Assembly: GCA_002293455.1 (NCBI GenBank)
Contig: DBDH01000076.1
Coordinates: 13,313-38,040, forward strand
DNA length: 24,728 nt
Reading direction: 5' to 3'
DNA from: Treponema sp. UBA937
GTDB lineage: Bacteria > Spirochaetota > Spirochaetia > Treponematales > Breznakiellaceae
In this document: positions 1 to 7,631 of the stretch, one piece after another
How the letters are laid out: the number at the start of each line of letters is the position of its first letter
How positions within the stretch are numbered: position 1 is the stretch's first letter
Translations under genes and position numbers: made by a program
The notes under the pieces: model-generated
What the model was told of the DNA's origin: nothing
Seen by the model: the letters and a program-made list of their open reading frames with translations, nothing else
The model's database searches: none

Positions 1-540
1 AAAACCAAAAAGCGGAATGGGAGAAAACAGCTGCCGGTGCGGATGCTGAATTCCGTACCATGCTGGGAGCGTTGAATAGCGAAATAACTGATTTACAGAA
101 GAAGGCTGATGATTCGCTTATTTCCGTGCACGGTGAAATCGAGGAGAAGCAGAAACTTTACAAAGATGAATGGAATAAAGATATTCAGGAACTGAATGCC
201 CTGGTGCAAAACCAAAAAGCGGAATGGGAGAACACCGCTGCCGGTGCGGATGCTGAATTCCGTACTATGCTGGGAGCGTTAAATAGCGAAATAGCAGGGT
301 TGCAGAAGAAGGCTGATGATTCGCTTATTTCCGTGCACGGTGAAATTGAGGCGAAGCAGAAACTTTACAAAGATGAATGGAATAAAGATATTCAGGAACT
401 AAATGCCCTTGCTCAAAATCAAAAAGCGGAATGGAGAAAATCCGCCGCCGAAGCCGAAACGGAATTCCGTACTATGCTGGGAGCGTTGAGCAGTGAAATA
501 GCAGGGTTGCGGAAAAAGGTTGATGATTCGATTGTCTCTA
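1..540 (+). repeat. In-frame 207-bp tandem repeat in the coiled-coil gene
   Basis: Complete units start at the ATG codons at 60 and 267. A third start at 474 keeps the pattern for about 22 codons before diverging. The bases before 60 match the end of the same unit, so the array continues upstream of the window. Each unit is 207 bp (69 codons) and begins with the residues MLGAL. The first two units are nearly identical at DNA level, including silent positions, which indicates recent duplication or gene conversion. Confidence 0.9.
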
Positions 541-2480
541 TCGACAGGCAAATCCTGGAAACAGCGGAATCTGCTGAGCAAAAAGCCTTGGAAGCGGCGG
601 AAAGCAAACTTGAGGTTTACCGGACTGCGCAAACCGAAGAATTCCGGCGTCTTGAATCCATTTCCAGCGATATTGTCCAGTTGGACGCGGAACTTCGCCG
701 CTACATGCAAGAGACCGAAAAACGCGTTCGTGAAGATTTTGCTCTCTTTGAAAGGGATTCCGCCGAATCGAGAAATTCTTCCTCTTCGCAGTTTGCCGCG
801 GCTGTTGCCGCTATCCGGACCGATATGAGCAGCTTGGAACAGGACCTCAACGCACTGAAAAATCGGGCTTATGAAAATGTTTCCGAAAAACTCAAAGTCT
901 TTGAAGATGATTTTATTACGGATTTGACAAAACGGAGCGATGCCATCGATCAGCGTCTGGATGAATGGAAAGGCGATCTTGATACCGCTTTGCATGAGCT
1001 TAGTGAAACCGGTGCCGCCGAACGAAAATTGTTGGAACAAAATTTCATCGAAACCCTTAAATCCCGTTTTGCCGATACAGACGGACGGATTGTTACCGAG
1101 TTGGATCATCTTAAGGCGGAAACAAACGCATTTGAAGAAGGTATTCGGGAACAAATGGCACAGGCCGATCATTCCCTGGAATCGCTCCGCGAACAGGTTT
1201 CCCGCGATTGGGAAGACGCGCGGACGGCCGCGGCTGCCATCGTAAAAAGTGAAATCAGCCGTTACGAACTGTCTATGACCGAACAGCTTAAACACAGCCA
1301 GCGGGATTTTGAATCAGCCATAAAGGAAACAGGAAGCTATGTCGAAACCCGGAATTCTGAGATTACGGGCCTCATGGATGAAACCAGAACCAGTTTTGCC
1401 GATTGGAAAGCTAAGTTTGCGTCGCAGCTCCGCGATGAAGATGAACGGCTGAACACGGTAAGAACCACGATAGAGGGAATCCGCGGCGAAGCTGAAAGTC
1501 TTCGGACTGAATTGTTTTCCCGAACCGATGAACAAGTTAAGAGTTTGGAAACAGCGATTAAAGACGCGGACCGGCAGGTCAAAGAATTTATCGGTCAAAC
1601 AAAATTGCTTGATAAAACAGAACAGCTTAAGATAGACCTTGAACGCGGTGTCGAGGATCTCAGGGCTGATATTAGCCGTCTGGATCATCAAAGGGCAGAA
1701 GCCGAAGAAATGGAAATTCAGTTTAGCAAATTAAAACGGCTGGAAGATGAAGTCAACGCGAAAATGACCCGCTTCCTTTCGGAAAAACGGCGCATCGAAC
1801 TTATGGAAGCCGATTTCAACCGGCTCCTTACTACTTCCCAGGCTGTTGAAGAAAAACTGACGCAAGTTTCCAGTGAAGATGATACGCTTCAATCGATGCA
1901 GGTTCAGCTTCGGCATTTAAATGATGCTCTGTCAGAAACAGAAGAAAAATACCAGCGCATCGAGAAGAAAAATCAAACGCTCGAAATAACTAATGACAGC
2001 ATCGACCGGAATTTCAAGATTCTCCAGGAAACCGAAAGTAAGGTAAAACACTTTGACGAATCCATTTCCAGATTGCAAGGCGATATGGAAAGCATTCAGT
2101 TGATTATGGGGAATCTGACCAGGGAAAATGAAAAAGTTAAACTTACCCAGGAAAAACTTTCCGAATTGGACAATACCCTGGAAGATGTTGAAAAGAGGAT
2201 TGAGTCTATGCAGGTTGCCAGGGAATGGCTTGCCCGCACAGAAAGCCGCCTGGAAGAAGTGTCCAAACAGGCCCAGGATTATGTCAAGATTCTCGGTGAT
2301 TTGATTAAAGGCGAATCAAAGAAAGGAATGCCCAAAGACCGTGGAGCTCCGCCCATCGGCACAAGAGAAACCGTAACAAAACTTGCCCATCAAGGCTGGA
2401 AAGTCGATGAAATTGCCAGAGCCGTAAGTCTTTCTAAAGGAGAAGTGGAACTTATTTTGGAGATAAGCCCGAAGGATTAG
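1..2480 (+). CDS. Giant coiled-coil protein, 5' end outside window (SpiroCoCo-like)
   Basis: Partial gene. The frame is open from base 3, and the repeat unit visible from the first methionine at 60 is already under way upstream of it, so the true start lies before the window. About 825 residues are visible, almost all heptad-like alpha-helical sequence rich in Glu, Lys, Gln, Leu and Ala. The N-terminal visible part consists of near-identical 69-residue repeats. The last ~45 residues (GTRETVTKLAHQGW, then VDEIARAVSLSKGEVELIL) form a small helix-turn-helix-like tail typical of a coiled-coil family common in spirochaetes. No membrane segment is seen. A structural or cytoskeletal role, or one in cell shape or periplasmic flagella, is inference only. 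The stop codon at 2478-2480 is followed within 34 bases by the tRNA promoter. Confidence 0.85.
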   Translation, partial: NQKAEWEKTAAGADAEFRTMLGALNSEITDLQKKADDSLISVHGEIEEKQKLYKDEWNKDIQELNALVQNQKAEWENTAAGADAEFRTMLGALNSEIAGLQKKADDSLISVHGEIEAKQKLYKDEWNKDIQELNALAQNQKAEWRKSAAEAETEFRTMLGALSSEIAGLRKKVDDSIVSIDRQILETAESAEQKALEAAESKLEVYRTAQTEEFRRLESISSDIVQLDAELRRYMQETEKRVREDFALFERDSAESRNSSSSQFAAAVAAIRTDMSSLEQDLNALKNRAYENVSEKLKVFEDDFITDLTKRSDAIDQRLDEWKGDLDTALHELSETGAAERKLLEQNFIETLKSRFADTDGRIVTELDHLKAETNAFEEGIREQMAQADHSLESLREQVSRDWEDARTAAAAIVKSEISRYELSMTEQLKHSQRDFESAIKETGSYVETRNSEITGLMDETRTSFADWKAKFASQLRDEDERLNTVRTTIEGIRGEAESLRTELFSRTDEQVKSLETAIKDADRQVKEFIGQTKLLDKTEQLKIDLERGVEDLRADISRLDHQRAEAEEMEIQFSKLKRLEDEVNAKMTRFLSEKRRIELMEADFNRLLTTSQAVEEKLTQVSSEDDTLQSMQVQLRHLNDALSETEEKYQRIEKKNQTLEITNDSIDRNFKILQETESKVKHFDESISRLQGDMESIQLIMGNLTRENEKVKLTQEKLSELDNTLEDVEKRIESMQVAREWLARTESRLEEVSKQAQDYVKILGDLIKGESKKGMPKDRGAPPIGTRETVTKLAHQGWKVDEIARAVSLSKGEVELILEISPKD

Positions 2481-2513
2481 AGGAGATTTTCTCTTAAAAA
2501 CAAGGCAACACGC

Positions 2514-2542
2514 TTGACACGTTATGCATAAATGGTTAAGAT
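2514..2542 (+). promoter_or_regulatory. Promoter of tRNA-Leu
   Basis: A perfect -35 box TTGACA (2514-2519), a 17-base spacer, and TAAGAT (2537-2542; 4 of 6 matches to the -10 consensus). The start point would fall near 2549, a few bases before the tRNA 5' end. This is the best sigma-70-type promoter in the window. Confidence 0.75.
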
Positions 2543-2554
2543 ACATTTGCTTTT

Positions 2555-2636
2555 GCGGCGATGGTGGAAGTGGTAGACACGCTAGCTTGAGGTGCTAGTG
2601 CTGCGAGGCATGCTGGTTCAAGTCCAGTTCGCCGCA
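2555..2636 (+). tRNA. tRNA-Leu (anticodon GAG)
   Basis: An 82-base cloverleaf with a long variable arm, as expected for a class II tRNA. The acceptor stem GCGGCGA (2555-2561) pairs with TCGCCGC (2629-2635), followed by discriminator A. The anticodon stem CTAGC/GCTAG encloses the seven-base loop TTGAGGT, placing the GAG anticodon at 2589-2591, which reads CUC and CUU leucine codons. The T arm is CTGG-TTCAAGT-CCAG. The 3' CCA is not encoded (the sequence continues AAAA), so it must be added after transcription. Confidence 0.95.
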
Positions 2637-2644
2637 AAATGTTA

Positions 2645-2671
2645 GGGTTATCCGAGGGATAACCCTTTTTT
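2645..2671 (+). terminator. Intrinsic terminator of tRNA-Leu
   Basis: A perfect 9-bp stem, GGGTTATCC (2645-2653) with GGATAACCC (2657-2665), has a 3-base GAG loop and is followed by six T residues. It ends the tRNA transcript. The opposite strand has only a short T run after the stem, so it may also weakly stop the convergent large operon. Confidence 0.9.
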
Positions 2672-2738
2672 ATTGACTAATCTGACTGGGTTTGAAAACG
2701 GAGTTTCGGCGCGGCCGTTTTAAAATAGAAAACTCGTT

Positions 2739-3320
2739 TTACTTCACTGGTTCCTTTTTCTTATTTTTGTCGGTAAGGATATCAAGTGAATTTTTTATTA
2801 TGCTTATATACGTTTCATCTTGTTTATCCGGTTTATCCGGCGATATCTTGCTTACCAAATGGACGGCGGAAAGAAACTGCTCGTTTTCGTGCAGAGCTTC
2901 GTAATAATAGTTAAGCTGCTTCTGCGCTCCGGAATGTACCAACAAAGCAGTCGCTGCCAATATTTGAGATATTGCGCCGCCTATCGTTGAGATCACCGCG
3001 AAATCCGTAAGCTTTACGGTAAACGCTATAATCACCGCAGAAGCAAAAAGAGCAAACCCTAATATACAAAACAATAATGCGAGAGTAAACGCGCGTTTTG
3101 CGTTTGTTTTGCTTATTATGTAATAATCTTCTATCTGTTTAAGATTATTAGTCATCATTTCAATGATGTCTCTGTTTAGGATGATACTTTCCGTTTCCTT
3201 TTGCCGCTTTAAGCCGCCGTTTTCATCAAATACAGCATTTGCTTCATTGCCAAGCAATCTTAAGCGCATTTTTTCCGCATCATATTCCGGCTTTGATAAA
3301 CCTGTAGAAAATAAACTCAT
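2739..3320 (-). CDS. Two-helix membrane protein, TRADD-N-associated 2TM-like
   Basis: A 193-residue protein. The start at 3320 is preferred over an in-frame ATG at 3356 because AGAGGTG lies just upstream of it. Residues ~50-75 form a charged helix (DIIEMMTNNLKQIEDYY), followed by two hydrophobic helices (~77-100 and ~106-129) joined by a very short turn. The second is followed by AQKQLNYYYEALHENEQFL and a short cytoplasmic tail. This helix, 2TM, then 'LNYYYE' layout resembles the 2TM domain described alongside TRADD-N domains in bacterial conflict and death systems. That match is from memory of the family pattern. It is the last gene of the 16-kb operon, separated from the Hint gene by 134 bp holding a long inverted repeat, so it may have partly separate expression. 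Likely role: membrane anchor or sensor-effector. Confidence 0.7.
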   Translation of the reverse strand: MSLFSTGLSKPEYDAEKMRLRLLGNEANAVFDENGGLKRQKETESIILNRDIIEMMTNNLKQIEDYYIISKTNAKRAFTLALLFCILGFALFASAVIIAFTVKLTDFAVISTIGGAISQILAATALLVHSGAQKQLNYYYEALHENEQFLSAVHLVSKISPDKPDKQDETYISIIKNSLDILTDKNKKKEPVK

Positions 3321-3367
3321 TACAACACCTCTTTGTTTTATGTGAAGATTTTTCACCGGCGGCTTGG

Positions 3368-3427
3368 GGCAGCGCTGATTAAGTCTCGATGATGAGCAAA
3401 TCTTTGACTTGCTTATTCAGCGCTGCC
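3368..3427. repeat. Long inverted repeat between Hint gene and 2TM gene
   Basis: The arms 3368-3383 and 3412-3427 are complementary at 15 of 16 positions (core GGCAGCGCTGA / TCAGCGCTGCC), with a 28-base loop. Neither strand has a T run after the stem, so it is not a standard intrinsic terminator. It sits between two genes of the same operon, where such hairpins can act in RNA processing, 3'-end protection or attenuation. It could also be a copy of a dispersed repeat. Confidence 0.75.
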
Positions 3428-3454
3428 TTGGGATAACAATCCGGAACTTTTTTG

Positions 3455-5986
3455 TTACATGTTTCCGGCTTTAAGCTGTTTTTCCAGTTCCTTAAACTCC
3501 GCTATTAAGGCCTTGGATTCTTCCGATAATTGCACAGGGGAGTTCTTTTCCTCTTCGTTTTGGGCGTAAAAATCTCCCGACCAGTATCCGTTTGCTTCGA
3601 TGTAATTGGGAGCGGTCGCTTCTGCAAATGTAAAATTGTAAACCATATCGTTATAAGGTTCGACAGTAACATTTGACACATCGCAAGCGCCGTGAGGCGT
3701 CATGAGTTTATCGCCCTTGGTTAAACGTCTTGCTGTTACTCTTCTGCCATGAGGATTTTCTTCATCATACACTTTCATCGCGTGACCGCCTGATACCCTT
3801 ATGCTGTTTCCATCCGAAGTTTCAATTTTGAATATCTCAGAATCCTTACCCGTAAGTACATCCGCGACGGTGAGAATTTTTCCGCCGAATGCGGAAAGCC
3901 TGTCGCCGGTTTTAATTTCATCGGCGCGTTTTACGGAACCATCAGCCATTTTAATCTGGACTTCTTTTGCGTGACATCCCCAATAAATCTCTATTGGAGG
4001 GATATATACATTGGTTTTGCCTCCGGTAGCTTCATAATATTTAGACTGCGTACCTGGCAAGGCGTCATCACTGTAAATACAGATTTGATATCTGGTATTT
4101 GTGGCACCTAACGACGGTTCATGTTCCACATTCAGCACAAAACATCCGTTTAAATAACATTTATGGGAACTGTCGTTCAGAAAAGCTCCCAATAAATTGC
4201 ATTCCCAGTCATAGTCGCTTTTTCCCTCTATTTTTGGAGGAAGCTTAAGGTCAAACGTTACAGAATTATCTGATGCATCATAGATAAAATCGTTGTTAGC
4301 CTGAAGTTTTTGCCCAAGGTCTTCCGGCAATATATCCTTGCGGTGTGTCGCAATAGTTTTTCTGCTATTTGAAGTATTATACTCAAGGTAAGAAACTGAA
4401 TAATTAAAATCGCCGCCGATATACGAATCAATTGAAGCTCCCTTAACTTTGGCGTTTCCAAGATTTCTGAGCGTTATTTTTCCGGAAATCGGCATAATTG
4501 TGCGTAGTATTCTGTGGACATCATCATACGAATTCTCCTTATATTTGTCGCCATAATAATCCGCATCCACATAAGCTCCCTCGCCATCTGTCGTCGTTCT
4601 TCCATAAAGAAACTTAATGCTGCCTGATCTTTTTCCACTGTGCCAGTGCGGATTTGTAATTGTTATTTCGTCGATGTAAGATTGTACTTCCGCCACCTCA
4701 AATTTGTAATCCCTCGGTGTAAGTTCAGAAGAATAAAGGTTTCCCTTGTCGTCTTGATAAGTTATTGTCGCGAATATTCTGAATTGTTTTCCGGCAAGTT
4801 TTGTATAAGGATATACATCGGTCAGATAACTTTCTAATGTGCGGGACACTTCCCCTTCGCCATATAAAACATCGTTATGGATTATAGTTTTTGAAGTCAA
4901 ATCCACGATTTTAATGGCAACCATATTGGCGACGGGAACAGGCGGGTTTTTACTTTCCTCAGAAACATTGGTAGACGAATTTGAAAAACACGTATGAATG
5001 ACAGATTCAAATTGATAAAAGTTACTTGCGCCAAGATCGTTACTCTCTAAAGAACTGTTTTTAGTTGCTCTCTTAACACCCTTTACTCCAACTTGCGAAA
5101 TATCTCCGTTGAGCTTAACATATTGATTTTCATCAGAAAGCATTCCGTTTTTTTTCTCTTTCGCTATTCGTCTCATTTTCTTTAGTGTTTTTATTATATT
5201 CGGAAAGTTTTTGAGGTTCGATTCTCCGCCATGAACCTCAATAAAGTGCCTAAAATCTCTGTCATCGCCAAAATCAAGCATTCGCGCGCCTGACGGCGAT
5301 TCATGCGAAACCGTATTTCTTTGAAACGCCTTTTCGTTTTCATCTTCGATTCCGTTTGTTGAACTCTCTCCGTTGGGACCAATGATCTTTATTTCGCCGT
5401 TTTTTCCGTTTTCCCCTCCGTTGCCTCCGTCGCCGAATTTTGCACCGAGTGTTCCTTCCTTTTCGCTTTCGCCCCCGTTTCCGGCGCCGCCTAAACATCT
5501 CCCGCCGGTTCCTCCATATCCTCCATATCCTCCTTCTGAGGAATCCACATAGACACTGGACAATGAATCGGCATCCTCTTGGTTATATTTAAAAGTTATT
5601 TTTCCTCCGTCGCCGCCTTTTCCCCCATCGCCGCCTTTCCCACCGTCTATTCCGTCTGTTCCTCTTCCTCCGAACCCGCCGTTACCGCCGGATACTTTTA
5701 AGTGTACATCTCCTGCCAAATCCAAAACCGTTATCTCAACGGTTCCGCCGTTTTCACCATCGCCCCCAGCCTCACCCGAACCGCCCGGCGCGTCTTCTCC
5801 GTCTTTTCCTGTAACCAAAATTTCAAACTGATTTTTGCACGGATAAATCTTGTTGTTAATTATCTTTTTTATCGTCAGTTTTTCTATTGAGCTTGGAATG
5901 ACGATATATCCGCTTTCAGTGAACTCAATACATTCATAACTCGCCTGGGTTACTTCAGCACGCCCTGATACTACATGTGGTTTCAT
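3455..5986 (-). CDS. Glycine-rich protein with C-terminal Hint domain
   Basis: An 843-residue protein with a strong AAAGGAGG site ahead of the ATG. Residues ~61-198 hold three glycine-rich blocks (GGxGGxGG pattern) separated by short beta segments such as GGTVEITV and GGKITFKY. They lack the prolines of collagen and could form polyglycine-II-type bundles (inference). A long middle region (~200-665) is unrecognised. A Hint (hedgehog/intein-type) domain starts at Cys671 with CHAKEVQIKMADGSVKRADE, has the block B histidine at ~735 (SGGHAMKV), and ends near 810 with NYIEANGYWSGDFYAQ. There is no His-Asn plus Cys/Ser splice junction at the end, so intein-style splicing is unlikely. The N-S shift and cleavage type of chemistry at Cys671 remains possible. 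A short charged helix follows. No signal peptide is seen. Fifth downstream partner of the operon. Confidence 0.85.
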   Translation of the reverse strand: MKPHVVSGRAEVTQASYECIEFTESGYIVIPSSIEKLTIKKIINNKIYPCKNQFEILVTGKDGEDAPGGSGEAGGDGENGGTVEITVLDLAGDVHLKVSGGNGGFGGRGTDGIDGGKGGDGGKGGDGGKITFKYNQEDADSLSSVYVDSSEGGYGGYGGTGGRCLGGAGNGGESEKEGTLGAKFGDGGNGGENGKNGEIKIIGPNGESSTNGIEDENEKAFQRNTVSHESPSGARMLDFGDDRDFRHFIEVHGGESNLKNFPNIIKTLKKMRRIAKEKKNGMLSDENQYVKLNGDISQVGVKGVKRATKNSSLESNDLGASNFYQFESVIHTCFSNSSTNVSEESKNPPVPVANMVAIKIVDLTSKTIIHNDVLYGEGEVSRTLESYLTDVYPYTKLAGKQFRIFATITYQDDKGNLYSSELTPRDYKFEVAEVQSYIDEITITNPHWHSGKRSGSIKFLYGRTTTDGEGAYVDADYYGDKYKENSYDDVHRILRTIMPISGKITLRNLGNAKVKGASIDSYIGGDFNYSVSYLEYNTSNSRKTIATHRKDILPEDLGQKLQANNDFIYDASDNSVTFDLKLPPKIEGKSDYDWECNLLGAFLNDSSHKCYLNGCFVLNVEHEPSLGATNTRYQICIYSDDALPGTQSKYYEATGGKTNVYIPPIEIYWGCHAKEVQIKMADGSVKRADEIKTGDRLSAFGGKILTVADVLTGKDSEIFKIETSDGNSIRVSGGHAMKVYDEENPHGRRVTARRLTKGDKLMTPHGACDVSNVTVEPYNDMVYNFTFAEATAPNYIEANGYWSGDFYAQNEEEKNSPVQLSEESKALIAEFKELEKQLKAGNM

Positions 5987-6042
5987 AACAAAACCTCCTT
6001 TGGATTCCGGACGGCGCGGCGCTATATCCGCACTGCCAGCTT

Positions 6043-7629
6043 TTAAAATTTATACTCCCATATATTTATGCCCGTTTCTGTTTGAAACGCGCCAATAATG
6101 GCTTCTGTGTCGACGCCGCCTAAAATAGGGTGCGTACCTTTTTTATACTTGGGGAAAAAATGCGTATCTGTGAATTTTTCTCTGTCGCTGACTTCTATCA
6201 TGTATCCGTCAAGCGCGACATAAACCGCGTTGGATTTTATCAAATGGATACTTTCGCTTGAAGCGTCCGGACATTCAAAAATATTATTTTTGAAATCGTC
6301 GTCTAAATCATAAAAATAAACCCGGTTGTTATTGTACAAAACCGCGACAAAACATTTACCGCTGTCGGACAGGACATCGACCGCTTTTATTTTTGTTTTT
6401 CCCGGTTTTACCAAAAAAGTCCCGTTCATAAGCTGACCGCCGAGCCAATCAAAAAAACCTGCGTCATTTTCGTCAGCAAGCATAATCCGCATCTTGCCTT
6501 GAAAAAACAAAGTATAAGCATGGGTTAATCCGCTTCTTTGTATATCATACTTTTCCCACGTTTTACCTTTGATACTCATTTCGCAATAGGTTAACAAACC
6601 GGCGCTTAGATAACAAACGCTGAAAATGCTTTCGGAAAACGCTGATGAATAAAAGCTGTAATAAGAAGGCGCGGCTGTATTTTCCGAATACGGTTTCCAT
6701 GTTTTCAGGTCGTCGTCACTGCAATATAATGTTGGGTGTACATACAAATAATATTTGCCGCCGTAACTTTTGTAAAACTTGAAATGCCCTTTGCTGTCCG
6801 TTTGCGGAAAAGATTCGGCAGCGTTTTCTTTGTGTTTCCAAAGAGTTCTGTATACGATTAAAGACTTTGTCACCGAGCAAAAATCATTGTAGGCTGTTAA
6901 TGTGAATTTTCTGTCATTATCGATTTTAACGGTATACGGCGGAAGGTTTGCGACGATATTTCCGTTTTCATCATATAAAAAAGCCGACGCTTTTTCGTTT
7001 TGTTCTATTTTCCATGAGATATCGCATGAGTCCCCTTTATATATAGAAGAAACAGGCGCTTTTGGTTTTTCAGATTCTTCGGTCAGGTACGCCGCAAAAT
7101 CTTCGATGTACGCGGCAAACCCGCGCTCAAGAGTAATGTTATATGTTATTTGATTGGGAAGATCGCTGAAGAAATAATCAAAATCATCTATAAAAATGCT
7201 GAACGTTACCGGGCTTGGTGTATCGGGAATATTTGTAAACGCGCACTTATCGGATAGCTGGAATCCGGCTGAAAAATCAGGCTTAAGCGAATCGGCGCTT
7301 GTAATTATTTCTACGCAATCTTCATTCGTTTCGCGGAATTTTCCGTAGCGTATTTCCCATGATGAATTTCCGTTTGCGTTAAACATTTTAAAGAATGCGC
7401 GTAATTTATCTGTCTGCGAGCCGTCATCTTTAAAAAGCTGCTCAAATCCCTTTATGTAAATTGTTGGATACACTTCTCCTTTATGTACTTTCGTTGATTC
7501 GGCTAATGTCTCGCCTTTGTTTGGATTTGTTTTAAAAATGGTAAAGTAAAAATCATTTTTAACCGTATAATTTGCAGGGGCGTTGGAAAAAAATACTTTT
7601 TCCGGAATTCTTATGCCTATTCCTTCCAT
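6043..7629 (-). CDS. Unknown protein with Ig-like and Asp-box regions
   Basis: A 528-residue protein I cannot assign to a family. The start is set by GGGGGA seven bases upstream, and the gene begins 2 bp after the stop of the 1089-aa gene. Residues ~1-185 are beta-rich. Residues ~195-262 look like one Ig-like fold of the 'ISWKI...YTVKIDNDRKFTLTAYN' type. Residues ~275-528 look like a beta-propeller: SDDDLKTW at 304-311 fits the Asp-box pattern S-x-D-x-G-x-T-W except for Leu at the Gly position, and SIKGKTW near 352 is a degenerate second copy. Sialidase catalytic residues are not evident, so binding is more likely than hydrolysis. No signal peptide or membrane helix is seen. A 56-bp gap separates it from the Hint gene. 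Confidence 0.75.
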   Translation of the reverse strand: MEGIGIRIPEKVFFSNAPANYTVKNDFYFTIFKTNPNKGETLAESTKVHKGEVYPTIYIKGFEQLFKDDGSQTDKLRAFFKMFNANGNSSWEIRYGKFRETNEDCVEIITSADSLKPDFSAGFQLSDKCAFTNIPDTPSPVTFSIFIDDFDYFFSDLPNQITYNITLERGFAAYIEDFAAYLTEESEKPKAPVSSIYKGDSCDISWKIEQNEKASAFLYDENGNIVANLPPYTVKIDNDRKFTLTAYNDFCSVTKSLIVYRTLWKHKENAAESFPQTDSKGHFKFYKSYGGKYYLYVHPTLYCSDDDLKTWKPYSENTAAPSYYSFYSSAFSESIFSVCYLSAGLLTYCEMSIKGKTWEKYDIQRSGLTHAYTLFFQGKMRIMLADENDAGFFDWLGGQLMNGTFLVKPGKTKIKAVDVLSDSGKCFVAVLYNNNRVYFYDLDDDFKNNIFECPDASSESIHLIKSNAVYVALDGYMIEVSDREKFTDTHFFPKYKKGTHPILGGVDTEAIIGAFQTETGINIWEYKF

Positions 7630-7631
7630 AT

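Noticed and set aside
1..540. CRISPR-like array
   Set aside because: The units are 207 bp, contiguous and in frame with a protein, with no short repeat-spacer alternation and no cas genes.
399..1295. Long minus-strand open frame within the coiled-coil gene
   Set aside because: It is antisense to a clear coding sequence with strong repeat and heptad pattern. The translation is Phe/Ile/Arg-rich with no family resemblance, an effect of the codon use opposite.
2695..2721. Terminator for the large operon (AAAACGG/CCGTTTT hairpin on the minus strand)
   Set aside because: The stem is short and A/T-ended, the loop is 13 bases, and no T run follows. Too weak to list as a feature.
3455..3976. Splicing intein at the Hint domain
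   Set aside because: There is no extein after the domain except a short charged tail, and the His-Asn plus Cys/Ser/Thr junction is missing.
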